A stretch of 63,312 nucleotides of DNA from Acidobacteriota bacterium (lineage in GTDB: Bacteria > Acidobacteriota > Terriglobia > Bryobacterales > UBA6623): the NCBI GenBank assembly GCA_027592785.1, contig JAQCLD010000010.1, positions 1 to 63,312 on the forward strand, read 5' to 3'. The notes beneath the pieces are model-generated. The model was given only the letters and a program-made list of their open reading frames with translations. It had not been told where the DNA came from and searched no databases. Numbering within the stretch: position 1 is the stretch's first letter; the number at the start of each line of letters is the position of its first letter. Shown here piece after piece: positions 36,085 to 45,164 of the stretch. The position numbers and the translations under genes were made by a program.

Positions 36085-37463
36085 GCCAACAGCTGCCTTC
36101 TTTTCTTGTTGTCGAGAAACGCGGACTCGAGCTCGGGCACCACGCTCTCCAAGGCGAAGAAGATCACGCGATCGCCCGGTTCAATCGCCACATTGCCGCG
36201 CGGCACGATAACCTCTCCGCCCGTTCGCGCTATCGCACCCACAATCGCGCCCCGCGGTAGAGCGATATCCCGCAGCTTCTTGCCGACGTAGCGGGAACCC
36301 TCCGAAGCGATCAGCTCAATCGCCTCGGCCTCTTCCTCACGGAAGGTCGTCACCGACAGCACGCCGCCCTTCCTAACAAACTGCAGCACCGCATCCACCG
36401 TCGACAGCCGCATACTCACCGACGTATTCACGCCCAGCCGTTGCACCATCGACAGATAGCTCAACCGGTTAATCAGCGCCACGACCTTGCCCACGCCCAG
36501 GCGGCGAGCAAGCAGCGACGCGATGATATTGTCCTCGTCGTGTTGGGTCAGCGCCAGGAAGGCATCGACGCCTTCGATGTTCTCTTCCTCAAGCGTGGCC
36601 TGGTCGGTACCATCGCCCTTAACGACAATCGTCTTCTTCACCAGGCCGGCAATCAGTTCACAACGGCCGGCGTCCTTCTCGATCAGCTTGACCTGGACGC
36701 CCTGGCGCTCTAGCTCTTGCGCCAAGGAGATGCCGATCTGTTTGCCGCCGACGATAAACACCCGCTTCAGCTTGCCGCGCCGTGCAACGCCCATGAACTC
36801 CAGCACCGCGTCCAGGTTCTGCTTCGTGGCGCAGACGTAGACGTGATCGCCTGGCAAAACCACCTGCGCCCCGTGGGGAATGATCACCTGTTGCCCGCGG
36901 AAGATCAAGGCGACCAGCGAGTTCGCCGGCGGACCCGCCGCATCCAGTTCTTCCAGCGTCTTGCCCGCAAACCAACTGTCATGCTCCACGTTCATGCCGA
37001 AGAGCTTCACTTCGCCGTCGGCGAAATCGATAATGTCCGAAACGCCCGGGACGTTAACAACGCGCAAGATGCGCTCCATCACGTCGGATTCGGGATGAAT
37101 GATGAGATCGATGCCCAGCTCGTTTTCGTCGGCAACCCGCCGCCAATCGGCGAACTCGTGGCTGCGGACGCGAGCGACTTTGACCTTGACGTTCGCGAAA
37201 GTTTTAGCGATGACGCAGGCCAACACGTTGATCTCGTCCGAGTTGGTGACGGCGATCAACATCTGGACCGTATCGAGCCCCGCTTTCAGCAGCGTCCGAA
37301 TACTGGCCGCGCTGCCTCGAACGACCTTCGCGTCAAGCGTTTCGTCCAAATGCGCGCAGCGAGCCGCGTCCTTTTCAACGATGGTGATTTCGTTGCCTTC
37401 TCGAATGAGTCGGCTGGCGATCAGCGTAGCGCTCTGACCGCCCCCTGCAATGAGGATGCGCAT
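36081..37463 (-). CDS. trkA: Trk potassium system NAD-binding regulator TrkA
   Basis: TrkA is the cytoplasmic nucleotide-binding gating subunit, 460 aa, built as two RCK_N/RCK_C repeats. The first Rossmann motif is ILIAGGGQSATLIASRL, with the sugar-contacting acidic residue in ITIVEKDAARC. The second is RVFIVGGKQIGISLAQEL. RCK_C parts end each half (VIPRGNVAIEPGDRVIFFAL). The gene heads the unit trkA-trkH-AI-2E. Confidence 0.95.
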   Translation of the reverse strand: MRILIAGGGQSATLIASRLIREGNEITIVEKDAARCAHLDETLDAKVVRGSAASIRTLLKAGLDTVQMLIAVTNSDEINVLACVIAKTFANVKVKVARVRSHEFADWRRVADENELGIDLIIHPESDVMERILRVVNVPGVSDIIDFADGEVKLFGMNVEHDSWFAGKTLEELDAAGPPANSLVALIFRGQQVIIPHGAQVVLPGDHVYVCATKQNLDAVLEFMGVARRGKLKRVFIVGGKQIGISLAQELERQGVQVKLIEKDAGRCELIAGLVKKTIVVKGDGTDQATLEEENIEGVDAFLALTQHDEDNIIASLLARRLGVGKVVALINRLSYLSMVQRLGVNTSVSMRLSTVDAVLQFVRKGGVLSVTTFREEEAEAIELIASEGSRYVGKKLRDIALPRGAIVGAIARTGGEVIVPRGNVAIEPGDRVIFFALESVVPELESAFLDNKKRRQLLA

Positions 37464-37568
37464 CGAAAATGTGGGTGAATCAACTTGAGCCTATCACAGC
37501 GCAAACGCCTGCAGCGGCGGCTGTGGCGCCGCACTTTCGAACGCCAATCCCTGAACTGCCGGGGCGCT

Positions 37569-38810
37569 CTAGACTGATAGCGCCTGTTCCACCGTCTCCG
37601 CAGTTCGCAGCAACATCGCATCGCCCCCAGCCGGCGCCGTGAGCTGCAAGCCCAGCGGCATTCTGCCCACCGTGCCGCATGGGATAGAAATTGCAGCGGC
37701 CCCGATCGCCGTCCAGGGCGCATTGCAGGCCGGGTCGCCCGTCGACTCCAAGCCCTTCGGCGCCGGACCCAGCGCCGCGGGAGTAATTACGACGGTGTCC
37801 TCCCTAGCCCAGGCCGCAAACTCCTGCTCAGCAGCCTGCATGACCGCGAGGCCCTCGGCGTAGGCGGCATCCGAAACGGACCGGCCCATCTCCACCAAGC
37901 CAGCTAGCTTCACGCCCAGCCGCTCGCCGTACTCGTCATAACGCTCGCCATGGGTTTGAGCTGCCTCATAAGCCATGACAGCAGCGATCGCCGGCGGCAA
38001 AGCCTTGAAGCTCGGCGGCCCGCTGGCTTCCAACACCTTCAGCCCGGCATCCTCCAGTTTCTTTACGGAGCTGCGCAACCGCTTCTCCATCCCCACGCTG
38101 ATTCGCTTGTGCGGCGGCCAACCGATCACCACAAACCGCAGCGCCTCATATGGGTTGCCGCCCGGACGCAGCGCCTCCCACACAAAGCGCATGTCGCCGA
38201 CCGTCTCAGTGAAAAGCCCCGCCGTATCAAGCGTCGGCGAGCAGGGCAACATACCTTCCACCGGCAGCACGCCGCGACTCGGCTTGAATCCCACCACGCC
38301 GCAAAACGACGCCGGCCTCAACACCGAACCCTGCGTCTGGCTGCCCAACGCCAGCGGAACCATCCCGGCAGACACCGCCGCCGCCGATCCGCTCGAAGAT
38401 CCGCCCGGCGTGTGTCCCAGATTGTGCGGATTGCGCGTCGGCGCGGGGTCGTAAAAAGCGAACGCCGTCGTTTCCGTCTTCGCAAGAACGTAGGCCCCGA
38501 GTTGCTTCAGCTCCGCAACCAATGCCGCATCGTGCTCCGGCTGCCGCCCTCGATAGACTTCCGAACCCCATTCGGTCGGTAGCTCCGCCGTGTCGTAGAT
38601 ATCCTTCGCGCCGAACGGAATTCCGCTCAACGGCCCGTCAGCCAAGCAGCTCTCCGCCCGCGCCAATGCGGGACTATGGTCAAACGGAACCCAAGCCTCG
38701 ATGTCCTGCTCCCGGGCCTTTAGCTGGGCGAGGCAGCTTTCGGCGACCTCGCGGGCGGTCGTCCGCCCCTCGGCCAAATCCTTCGCCAAAACCCGCAGCG
38801 GAGTGTCCAT
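37569..38810 (-). CDS. Amidase-signature family hydrolase
   Basis: The start at 38808-38810 overlaps the pyrE stop by 1 nt in an ATGA junction and gives a 413-aa protein. The amidase-signature core is complete: catalytic Lys in IPFGAKDIYD, then the Ser-rich GGSSSGSAAAVSAGMVPLALG, and the nucleophile region in SQTQGSVLRPASFCGVVGFKPS. It lacks the C-terminal extension of GatA, and no gatB or gatC is near. Annotated relatives hydrolyse diverse amides, so the substrate is unknown. Coupling to pyrE is probably incidental. Confidence 0.9.
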   Translation of the reverse strand: MDTPLRVLAKDLAEGRTTAREVAESCLAQLKAREQDIEAWVPFDHSPALARAESCLADGPLSGIPFGAKDIYDTAELPTEWGSEVYRGRQPEHDAALVAELKQLGAYVLAKTETTAFAFYDPAPTRNPHNLGHTPGGSSSGSAAAVSAGMVPLALGSQTQGSVLRPASFCGVVGFKPSRGVLPVEGMLPCSPTLDTAGLFTETVGDMRFVWEALRPGGNPYEALRFVVIGWPPHKRISVGMEKRLRSSVKKLEDAGLKVLEASGPPSFKALPPAIAAVMAYEAAQTHGERYDEYGERLGVKLAGLVEMGRSVSDAAYAEGLAVMQAAEQEFAAWAREDTVVITPAALGPAPKGLESTGDPACNAPWTAIGAAAISIPCGTVGRMPLGLQLTAPAGGDAMLLRTAETVEQALSV

Positions 38811-39361
38811 CAAAGATCCAGCAATTCGCCCATCGTGTAGACGCTCGCAAACGGGCAACCGGTCGCCTCAATAGCCGCCGCGCCGCCCATCTCGCGGTCC
38901 ACCAAACAAACGGCGCCGACCACTTCGAGTCCGAATTCGCGGGCGCGCTCGATTGCTTGAATCGCCGAGCCTCCCGTGGAGCACACGTCTTCCACAATCA
39001 CGGCCTTGAGGTTGCCCGGTTCGCGCACGCCTTCCAAGTACTGGCCGCGCCCATGCCCCTTAGCTTCCTTGCGAATGAGAAAACCATTCAGGACCTGTGC
39101 TGTGCCTAGGCTCTCCCGCGCGACGGCCGAAACCACCGGGTCGGCCCCCATCGTCAGGCCCCCGACCAGGTCCGCCTTCCAGCCGCTATCAGCGATTTGC
39201 GCGAGGATAGCCTTGCCGATCAGCGGCATCGCGTCGGCGCGCAGGGTCGTCAGCCGGCAGTCGACGTAGACCTTGCTCTTCTTACCGGACGCCAGCACGA
39301 AATCCCCGTAGTGCACGGAGTACCGCTTCAATAGTTCCTTAAGTTTTTCGTTGTCGTCCAT
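38810..39361 (-). CDS. pyrE: Orotate phosphoribosyltransferase
   Basis: PyrE (183 aa) attaches PRPP-derived ribose-phosphate to orotate in pyrimidine synthesis. The start at 39359-39361 (MDDNEKLKELLKRYSVHYGDFVLASG) matches the family. The PRPP loop is in AVIVEDVCSTGGSAIQAI, and the flexible loop has RKEAKGHGRGQYLEG. The frame is open a further 400 nt upstream, but that is antisense to the NDH-2 gene and not homologous. It overlaps the downstream amidase start and is divergent from ndh. Confidence 0.96.
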   Translation of the reverse strand: MDDNEKLKELLKRYSVHYGDFVLASGKKSKVYVDCRLTTLRADAMPLIGKAILAQIADSGWKADLVGGLTMGADPVVSAVARESLGTAQVLNGFLIRKEAKGHGRGQYLEGVREPGNLKAVIVEDVCSTGGSAIQAIERAREFGLEVVGAVCLVDREMGGAAAIEATGCPFASVYTMGELLDL

Positions 39362-39397
39362 GGTGTCTGGGAGAATGAGAAACGGAGGGCGGAGCCA

Positions 39398-40726
39398 GTG
39401 GATATAGTATCGCAGCAGGCCGCGTCCAAACCTCGCGTGGTCATCGTCGGCGCCGGATTCGCCGGTCTTCATGCCGCAAAAGGCCTCAGCACCGCCGAAG
39501 TATTGGTTACGGTAGTCGACCGTCACAACCACCATCTCTTCCAGCCTTTGCTTTACCAGGTCGCCACGGCGGCTCTTTCTCCCGGCGACATTTCCTACCC
39601 CATCCGGTCCGTTCTCAAGAAGTTCAAGTCTTCCCGCACCGTGCTGGCCGACGTGCTCGATATCGATGTCGCGGCGAAGCAAGTGCTGCTTGGCGACGAG
39701 GCCTTGCCTTACGACTATTTGATCCTGGCCGCCGGATCCCAGACTTCGTACTTTGGACACGATACCTGGGCACGCGTCGCCCCCGGCCTCAAGAGTCTCG
39801 AGGACGCTCTAGAGATGCGCCGCCGCATTCTGCTCGCCTTCGAAAAGGCCGAACGCGAACCCGACGCCGCGCGCCGCCAAGCTCTGTTGACCTTCGTCGT
39901 AGTCGGTGGCGGCCCTACGGGCGTGGAACTCGCCGGGGCCATCGCCGAGATCTCCACCCAGGTCATGCGCGAGGACTTCCGCTCGATTGATCCCTCCGAC
40001 GCGCAAGTCATTCTGGTCGAAGGCAGCAAGCGCATCCTCGAAGCCTTTCCCGAAGATCTAGCCGCCAACGCGTCGAAGTCGCTGCACGATCTCGGCTGCT
40101 GGGTTTGGACAGGGAAGCAGGTCAGCGACATCGCCGAAGACCACGTCATGGTTGGCGACCGCCGCGTCAACGCCTATACCGTCCTCTGGGCCGCCGGCGT
40201 ACAAGCTTCACCGCTGGGCAAGAAACTTGGAGTCGAGACCGATCGCGGCGGTCGCGTTGTCGTCAACCAAGACCTCACGGTTCCTGGCCATCCAGAAATC
40301 TTCGTCATCGGCGACCTGGCGAAGTTCGTAGAAAACGGCAAGCCCTTGCCCGGAGTCGCGCCCGTCGCCATGCAACAGGGAGGCCATGCCGCAGCCAATG
40401 TGAGCCGCGCGATAGCGGGTCGGGCGTTGCAGCCTTTTCATTACTTCGACAAGGGCAACCTCGCCACCATCGGACGCGCCCGCGCGGTCGCCCATATCGG
40501 TCGACTTAAGCTCACTGGCCTGGTCGCCTGGCTCGCTTGGTTATTCGTCCATGTCCTGTACTTGATCGGCTTCCGCAACCGTGCAATCGTGATTCTCAAT
40601 TGGGCCTGGGCCTATGTACGTCGGCAGCGCGGAGCCCGTTTGATCTACGGCGACGTGAACAACTTGATTCCTCCCGACAGCAAGCTCGAGGACGAATCAG
40701 CCGCCGAACTCGCCAACCGCAACTAA
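39398..40726 (+). CDS. ndh: Type II NADH dehydrogenase (NDH-2)
   Basis: A 442-aa non-proton-pumping NADH:quinone oxidoreductase. The GTG start at 39398 follows GGAGGGCGGAG. The FAD-binding fold begins RVVIVGAGFAGLHAAKGL. The NADH-binding motif is VVVGGGPTGVELAGAIAEI, and FVIGDLAKF carries the second FAD contact. The C-terminal 60 residues have amphipathic and hydrophobic helices (LVAWLAWLFVHVLYLIGF) for peripheral attachment to the inner membrane, characteristic of NDH-2. It is followed by tctC after 12 nt. Confidence 0.92.
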   Translation: MDIVSQQAASKPRVVIVGAGFAGLHAAKGLSTAEVLVTVVDRHNHHLFQPLLYQVATAALSPGDISYPIRSVLKKFKSSRTVLADVLDIDVAAKQVLLGDEALPYDYLILAAGSQTSYFGHDTWARVAPGLKSLEDALEMRRRILLAFEKAEREPDAARRQALLTFVVVGGGPTGVELAGAIAEISTQVMREDFRSIDPSDAQVILVEGSKRILEAFPEDLAANASKSLHDLGCWVWTGKQVSDIAEDHVMVGDRRVNAYTVLWAAGVQASPLGKKLGVETDRGGRVVVNQDLTVPGHPEIFVIGDLAKFVENGKPLPGVAPVAMQQGGHAAANVSRAIAGRALQPFHYFDKGNLATIGRARAVAHIGRLKLTGLVAWLAWLFVHVLYLIGFRNRAIVILNWAWAYVRRQRGARLIYGDVNNLIPPDSKLEDESAAELANRN

Positions 40727-40738
40727 CCCGCCCAGCCT

Positions 40739-41713
40739 ATGCGCTATCCTGATCTGGCTGTGATCCGCACGCTCGCTGCATCCCTGGCGCTTGCTTTCCT
40801 CTGTGGCTGTGCAGGTGAGACCGGCCCCTACCCGTCCAAGGAAATCCGCATCATCGTGCAGTCGCCGCCCGGCGGGCTCTCCGACCAGATCTCGCGGATC
40901 ATGGGCAGCCTAATCGAAAAAGACTTCGGCGTTCCCCTGGTTGCCGAGAACAAACCCGGCGCCAGCGGGGCCCTAGCCTTCTCTTACGTCGCCCGACAGC
41001 AGCCCAGCGGCTACATCATCGGACACACCCCCGTTGAACTCGGCATGGTACGCACCCTGGGCTATACCGACATCGGCCCGGGCGACATGACCCTGATCTG
41101 TCGGGTATCGTTGATTCCGCCCGTACTGGTCGTCCGCGCCGAGGCGCCTTGGAAAGATTTCGCTGAGTTCGTTGCTGCCGCCAAGGCCCAGCCCGGCGAA
41201 CTCATCATGGCCAACTCCGGCACCGGCTCCATCTGGCACTTCAACACGCTGTTGCTGCAAGCGAATACCGGCATCCAGGTCACCCACCTGCCCTATAACG
41301 GCAGCGGCGGAACACTTGTGTCGCTCATGGGCGGCCACGTTGACGCCGTCATTGCCGGAGTCAGCGAAGCCATGACCCAAATCGAGTCCGGCACCCTGCG
41401 TCCCTTAGCCGTGTTCGACTCCAAACGCTCCTCCGTCTTACCCGATACGCCGACAACGTACGAGCTCGGTTACCGCATGGGAACTCCCGCTTGGAGCGCC
41501 TTCTCGGGACCGCCCGGCATGGAGCCAGCCGTCCGCGACAAGCTCGCCGGCGCTTTCGCCAAGGCTTCCGAGGACCCGCTGTTCCTCAACCTTTGCGCCG
41601 ACCGCGGCATTGAGCCCGCTTACCTGGGCCCAGCCGATTTCGAGAAGTTCGCCCATCAACAAGCCGAGTACTTCGCCGAGCAGATTCCGCTTCTGCTAGG
41701 GATGCGCCCATGA
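40739..41713 (+). CDS. tctC: Tripartite tricarboxylate transporter substrate-binding protein (TctC/Bug)
   Basis: The 324-aa substrate-binding component of a TTT-family transporter. The N-terminus ends in a lipobox (LCGCAG), so it is probably a lipoprotein at the periplasmic face rather than a free periplasmic protein as in many Bug proteins. Family motifs are IRIIVQSPPGG, VENKPGASG-type (here VAENKPGASGALA), and LMGGHVDAVIAGVSE. Substrates of the family include citrate and other carboxylates. It overlaps tctB by 4 nt (41710-41713). No TctDE sensor/regulator is nearby. Confidence 0.9.
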   Translation: MRYPDLAVIRTLAASLALAFLCGCAGETGPYPSKEIRIIVQSPPGGLSDQISRIMGSLIEKDFGVPLVAENKPGASGALAFSYVARQQPSGYIIGHTPVELGMVRTLGYTDIGPGDMTLICRVSLIPPVLVVRAEAPWKDFAEFVAAAKAQPGELIMANSGTGSIWHFNTLLLQANTGIQVTHLPYNGSGGTLVSLMGGHVDAVIAGVSEAMTQIESGTLRPLAVFDSKRSSVLPDTPTTYELGYRMGTPAWSAFSGPPGMEPAVRDKLAGAFAKASEDPLFLNLCADRGIEPAYLGPADFEKFAHQQAEYFAEQIPLLLGMRP

Positions 41714-42132
41714 GTCGGCCCGACCGCATCGTCGCCGCCGCTTTCGCCGTCCTTGCCGGACTCCTGCTGTTGGGCGCTTGGCTGTTGCCGCCCGGCATCG
41801 GACGCCTTCCCGGACCCGGCTTCTTTCCAGGCAGCATTGGCGGAGTGATGCTGGCTCTTTCCGTCGCGCTATTGGTCCGTCCCTCCGCGGCGGAGTCCGC
41901 CGGTTCTCTGTTGCGCGGCGACCTGCGCCTGGCCGGGATCGCCGCGCTCATCACCTTCGCCTACCTCGCCTTGTGGGGCTCCGGCTTCTTCTTCCTGCGG
42001 ACGGTCCTGTTTCTGTATCTCTTCCTGCGGATTCTCGGAGAAAAGCCTCGCGCCGGCGCCGCCGTAGCCCTGGTACTCACCGCAGCCGTAACCCTCGCCT
42101 TCCAATACGGACTGCACGTCTCCCTCGAATAG
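41710..42132 (+). CDS. tctB: Tripartite tricarboxylate transporter small membrane protein
   Basis: A 140-aa protein with four predicted transmembrane helices (VAAAFAVLAGLLLLGAWLL, then three more to the C-terminus). GRLPGPGFFPGSIG matches the TctB family motif after the first helix. Size, topology and location between tctC and tctA all fit the small subunit. It ends 3 nt before tctA. Confidence 0.88.
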   Translation: MSRPDRIVAAAFAVLAGLLLLGAWLLPPGIGRLPGPGFFPGSIGGVMLALSVALLVRPSAAESAGSLLRGDLRLAGIAALITFAYLALWGSGFFFLRTVLFLYLFLRILGEKPRAGAAVALVLTAAVTLAFQYGLHVSLE

Positions 42133-42135
42133 CCC

Positions 42136-43626
42136 ATGAGCCCTGACCTCATCGCTGGACTGACCGCAGCCTGCCAACCCCAGGTGCTCATGTTCCTGGT
42201 TACGGGCGTGGTGCTCGGCGCTATCTTCGGCGCTCTGCCAGGTCTCACGGCCACGATGGGCGTGGCTGTGCTCACGCCGCTGACTTTCTGGCTGTCCGCC
42301 GAACAAGGTCTGGCGATGCTTCTCGGCATCTATTCCGGCGCGCTGCCGGCCGGCGGAATTCCGGCCATCCTCATCAACGTTCCCGGCACGCCAGCCTCCA
42401 TTGCGACCGCCTGGGACGGCTACCCGATGGCGCAAAGAGGCCGCGCCGGGCAAGCCCTCGGCATCAACGCCTTGATGTCCGGTGGCGGCCAGCTGATGAG
42501 CATCTTGTTCTTGTCGATCGCGGCCTTTCCGCTGGCGACGTTCGCGCTTAGCTTTGGCCCAGCCGAGTACTTCGGCCTCGCTCTGTTCGGTCTCAGCTTG
42601 ATGGCCGGCGTCTCCGGCAAACATGTCCTCAAGGGGCTTCTCGCGGGGACGCTCGGTTTGGCGCTGGCAACCGTGGGCCTCGATCCGATGACCGCCTATC
42701 CGCGGTTCACGTTCGGCATCTCCGACTTCCTGGACGGCGTCTCCTTCATCCCCGTGATGATCGGCTTGTTCGGTTTCACCGAAGTCCTCATCCAGATCGC
42801 CGACCGCCACGACGTGCATGAGAAGCCCGCCATCGGGGCCCTGGGCAGCGTCTTCCCCAGCCGCGCCCAATGGAAGAAGATGCTTCCGCACACCGCCCTG
42901 GGAGCCGTAATCGGGACCGTCGTCGGCGTCATTCCGGCAGCCGGCGGGGACATCGGCTCCGTAGTCGCTTGGGAACAGTCGCGCCGCGTCTCGCGCGAAA
43001 AGCAATCCTTCGGCAAAGGTTCGATAGAGGGCCTGGCCGCAAGTTGCACGGCCGCCAATGCCGCTATCGGCGGAGCGATGACCACCATGCTCACCCTGGG
43101 CATCCCTGGCGACGCCGTATCCGCAATCCTCATCGGCGCGTTACTGATCCACGGCATCCAACCCGGCCCGCTGCTCTTCCAGGGCAACCAATCGTTTGTC
43201 TTCACGCTCGTCTTCCTGATGGCTTTCGCCGCCGTCATTGGCATGCTCCTCGGCCTCATCGGCGCGCGACCCTTGGCGAAGGTGTTGCGCATCCCCGGCC
43301 CTTGGCTGTGGGTGGCCATCACGCTGTTCGGCATCATTGGTTCGTACGCGCTCAACAACGCCGTCGTCGACGTGTGGGCCATGTTCGTCGCAGGCATCGT
43401 CGGCTTCCTGCTGCGCCGCGCTCAGGTGCCTCTCGGCCCGCTCGTCCTCGGACTCATCCTGGGTCCCATCATGGAAGCCAACCTGCGCCGCGCGCTCGTT
43501 CTCAGCCGCGGCGACTGGGCCGGCACGCTGTCACGTCCAATCGTGCTGTTCTTCTTCGTGGCCACCGCTCTTTCGCTCCTAGCGCCCTTGTTCAAAGAGC
43601 TGCGCGCGAAGCGCCGCCAGGCCTAG
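42136..43626 (+). CDS. tctA: Tripartite tricarboxylate transporter large permease subunit
   Basis: The 496-aa main permease, with about twelve transmembrane segments. The first conserved repeat is ALPGLTATMGVAVLTPLTF, followed by YSGALPAGGIPAILINVPGTPAS. The second repeat, GTVVGVIPAAGGDIGSVVAW, is also present. It couples carboxylate uptake to the proton or sodium gradient in this family. The tctC-tctB-tctA order is standard, and rsmI follows 4 nt later in what may be a long operon from ndh. Confidence 0.94.
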   Translation: MSPDLIAGLTAACQPQVLMFLVTGVVLGAIFGALPGLTATMGVAVLTPLTFWLSAEQGLAMLLGIYSGALPAGGIPAILINVPGTPASIATAWDGYPMAQRGRAGQALGINALMSGGGQLMSILFLSIAAFPLATFALSFGPAEYFGLALFGLSLMAGVSGKHVLKGLLAGTLGLALATVGLDPMTAYPRFTFGISDFLDGVSFIPVMIGLFGFTEVLIQIADRHDVHEKPAIGALGSVFPSRAQWKKMLPHTALGAVIGTVVGVIPAAGGDIGSVVAWEQSRRVSREKQSFGKGSIEGLAASCTAANAAIGGAMTTMLTLGIPGDAVSAILIGALLIHGIQPGPLLFQGNQSFVFTLVFLMAFAAVIGMLLGLIGARPLAKVLRIPGPWLWVAITLFGIIGSYALNNAVVDVWAMFVAGIVGFLLRRAQVPLGPLVLGLILGPIMEANLRRALVLSRGDWAGTLSRPIVLFFFVATALSLLAPLFKELRAKRRQA

Positions 43627-43630
43627 TCCG

Positions 43631-44464
43631 ATGCGAGCTGCCGTCTATCTCGTCGCGACCCCGATCGGCAATCTTGAGGACATCACCCTGCGCGCGATTC
43701 GAACACTGCGCGAGTGCGACCTCATCGCCTGCGAAGACACTCGCCACACCCGTAAACTACTCAACCGCTACGAAATACAAAAGCCGCTCATCTCCTGCCA
43801 CGAACACAACGAACACGAGCGCGCTAACCAGATCATTGAGCGCGTTCAATCGGGGCAGGCGGTCGCGATCGTTTCCGACGCAGGCCTCCCGGGAATATCC
43901 GACCCCGGCTATCGCGTCGTCCAAGCCGCCATCGCTGCCGGCGTCCGGGTGATCCCCATCCCCGGACCCAGCGCGGTCGATACCGCCGTCGTCGCCTCCG
44001 GTCTGCCCACCGACTCTTTCCTCTATGCAGGCTTTCTTCCTGCCAAGTCCGGGCAGCGCATCAAGGCGCTCGATGCGCTCGCCGCCGAGAAAGCCACTCT
44101 CGTCTTCTACGAAGCGCCACACCGCTTGCTACGCGCCCTTGCTGACGCTCAGTCCGTTCTCGGCAATCGCCAAGCGGTCGTCGCCCGCGAGCTGACCAAA
44201 ACCCACGAGGAATTTCTGCGCGGAACGCTCGCGGAGATTCACGCTGACCTGGCCGCCCGCGAGTCCGTCCGAGGCGAAATCGTCCTACTCATCGCCGGTA
44301 CCGACGACGCTCCCGCCGTTGACCCGGAAGTCCCCCTGTCCGCCCGCGTCGAACAACTCGTCGCCGAGGGCGCCTCGCCGATGGACGCGGTAAAGACTGC
44401 CGCCAAGGAGTACGGTGTCTCCAAGCGCAAAGCCTACAACCTCGTCGAACAAGAGAAATCTTAA
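43631..44464 (+). CDS. rsmI: 16S rRNA (cytidine1402-2'-O)-methyltransferase
   Basis: RsmI (277 aa) methylates the ribose of C1402 in 16S rRNA using SAM. The N-terminus YLVATPIGNLEDITLRAIRTL and CEDTRHTRKLLNRY are diagnostic for this SAM-dependent tetrapyrrole-methylase-fold protein. ISDPGYRVVQAAI and GPSAVDTAVVASGLPTDSF are also conserved. A short C-terminal helical extension (YGVSKRKAYNLV) is typical. The next 128 bp up to aroK hold no gene. Confidence 0.95.
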   Translation: MRAAVYLVATPIGNLEDITLRAIRTLRECDLIACEDTRHTRKLLNRYEIQKPLISCHEHNEHERANQIIERVQSGQAVAIVSDAGLPGISDPGYRVVQAAIAAGVRVIPIPGPSAVDTAVVASGLPTDSFLYAGFLPAKSGQRIKALDALAAEKATLVFYEAPHRLLRALADAQSVLGNRQAVVARELTKTHEEFLRGTLAEIHADLAARESVRGEIVLLIAGTDDAPAVDPEVPLSARVEQLVAEGASPMDAVKTAAKEYGVSKRKAYNLVEQEKS

Positions 44465-44592
44465 CGACGTACGCCGCCCGCCTGGGACTGTCGCTCGTGC
44501 ACTGTCCCCCCAAACGGCAACCCCAACGCCCTCGGTCGCCAATATCGTGGCCTCCCCTCACGAGCCGGGCCTAGTATCATGAGCCTCGGCCC

Positions 44593-45114
44593 ATGGATCT
44601 TCGACTCAAACAAGCACCGGTCATCTGGCTCACCGGTTTTATGGGCAGCGGCAAGTCCACCGCGGGCAAACTGCTCGCCAAGAAGCTCGGCTGGCGTTTC
44701 GTCGATCTCGATGCAGAGATTGAACGTGCCGCCGGCAAGCCCATCCCAGAGATCTTCGAGGAGCAAGGCGAAGAAGCCTTCCGCGATCTCGAACACCAAC
44801 AGCTACTCAGCCAAATCGGCTGCTCGCGCCAAGGCGGCGCCTGTGTCGTCGCACTTGGCGGCGGAGCTTACGCGGCCGAACGCAATCGCGACGCCATGGC
44901 GGACTGCGGCGTCGCTCTTTGGCTCGATCCGCCCTTCCCGATCCTTTGGGCGCGCGTCTCGGGCAACGAAAAACGCCCTCTCGCCAAAGACCCCGACGCG
45001 TTCGAGAAACTCTACGAAACCCGCCGCGACTCCTACGCCCTAGCCCCCTACCGCATCGCCTCCGGCACCTCTGAGGCTGCCATCGACGAAATCCTTGAAC
45101 TCAATCTGTTCTAG
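44593..45114 (+). CDS. aroK: Shikimate kinase
   Basis: AroK (173 aa) phosphorylates shikimate at the 3-OH in aromatic amino acid synthesis. It has Walker A GFMGSGKSTAGKLLA, the shikimate-binding WRFVDLDAEIE, the GGGAYA loop after VVALGG, and a lid Arg in RPLAKD. It starts at the ATG at 44593, with the ssb gene 50 nt downstream. A second ATG 14 nt upstream is in another frame and gives no family match. Confidence 0.94.
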   Translation: MDLRLKQAPVIWLTGFMGSGKSTAGKLLAKKLGWRFVDLDAEIERAAGKPIPEIFEEQGEEAFRDLEHQQLLSQIGCSRQGGACVVALGGGAYAAERNRDAMADCGVALWLDPPFPILWARVSGNEKRPLAKDPDAFEKLYETRRDSYALAPYRIASGTSEAAIDEILELNLF

Positions 45115-45164
45115 TTCGCGTCCTCGCCTTGATCAGCCCGCGTCCGAGCGCTACCCTGGAACGC

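Noticed and set aside
39362-39760. Extended N-terminus for pyrE
   Set aside because: It would be antisense to the NDH-2 gene and has no similarity to PyrE; the ATG at 39361 matches the family.
41869-43952. Long open frames overlapping tctA on both strands
   Set aside because: Both are shadows of tctA; products are low-complexity Gly/Arg/His-rich and lack starts with Shine-Dalgarno.
44465-44592. Possible small RNA or tRNA in the rsmI-aroK gap
   Set aside because: I find no cloverleaf, promoter-plus-terminator pair or conserved stem in these 128 bp.
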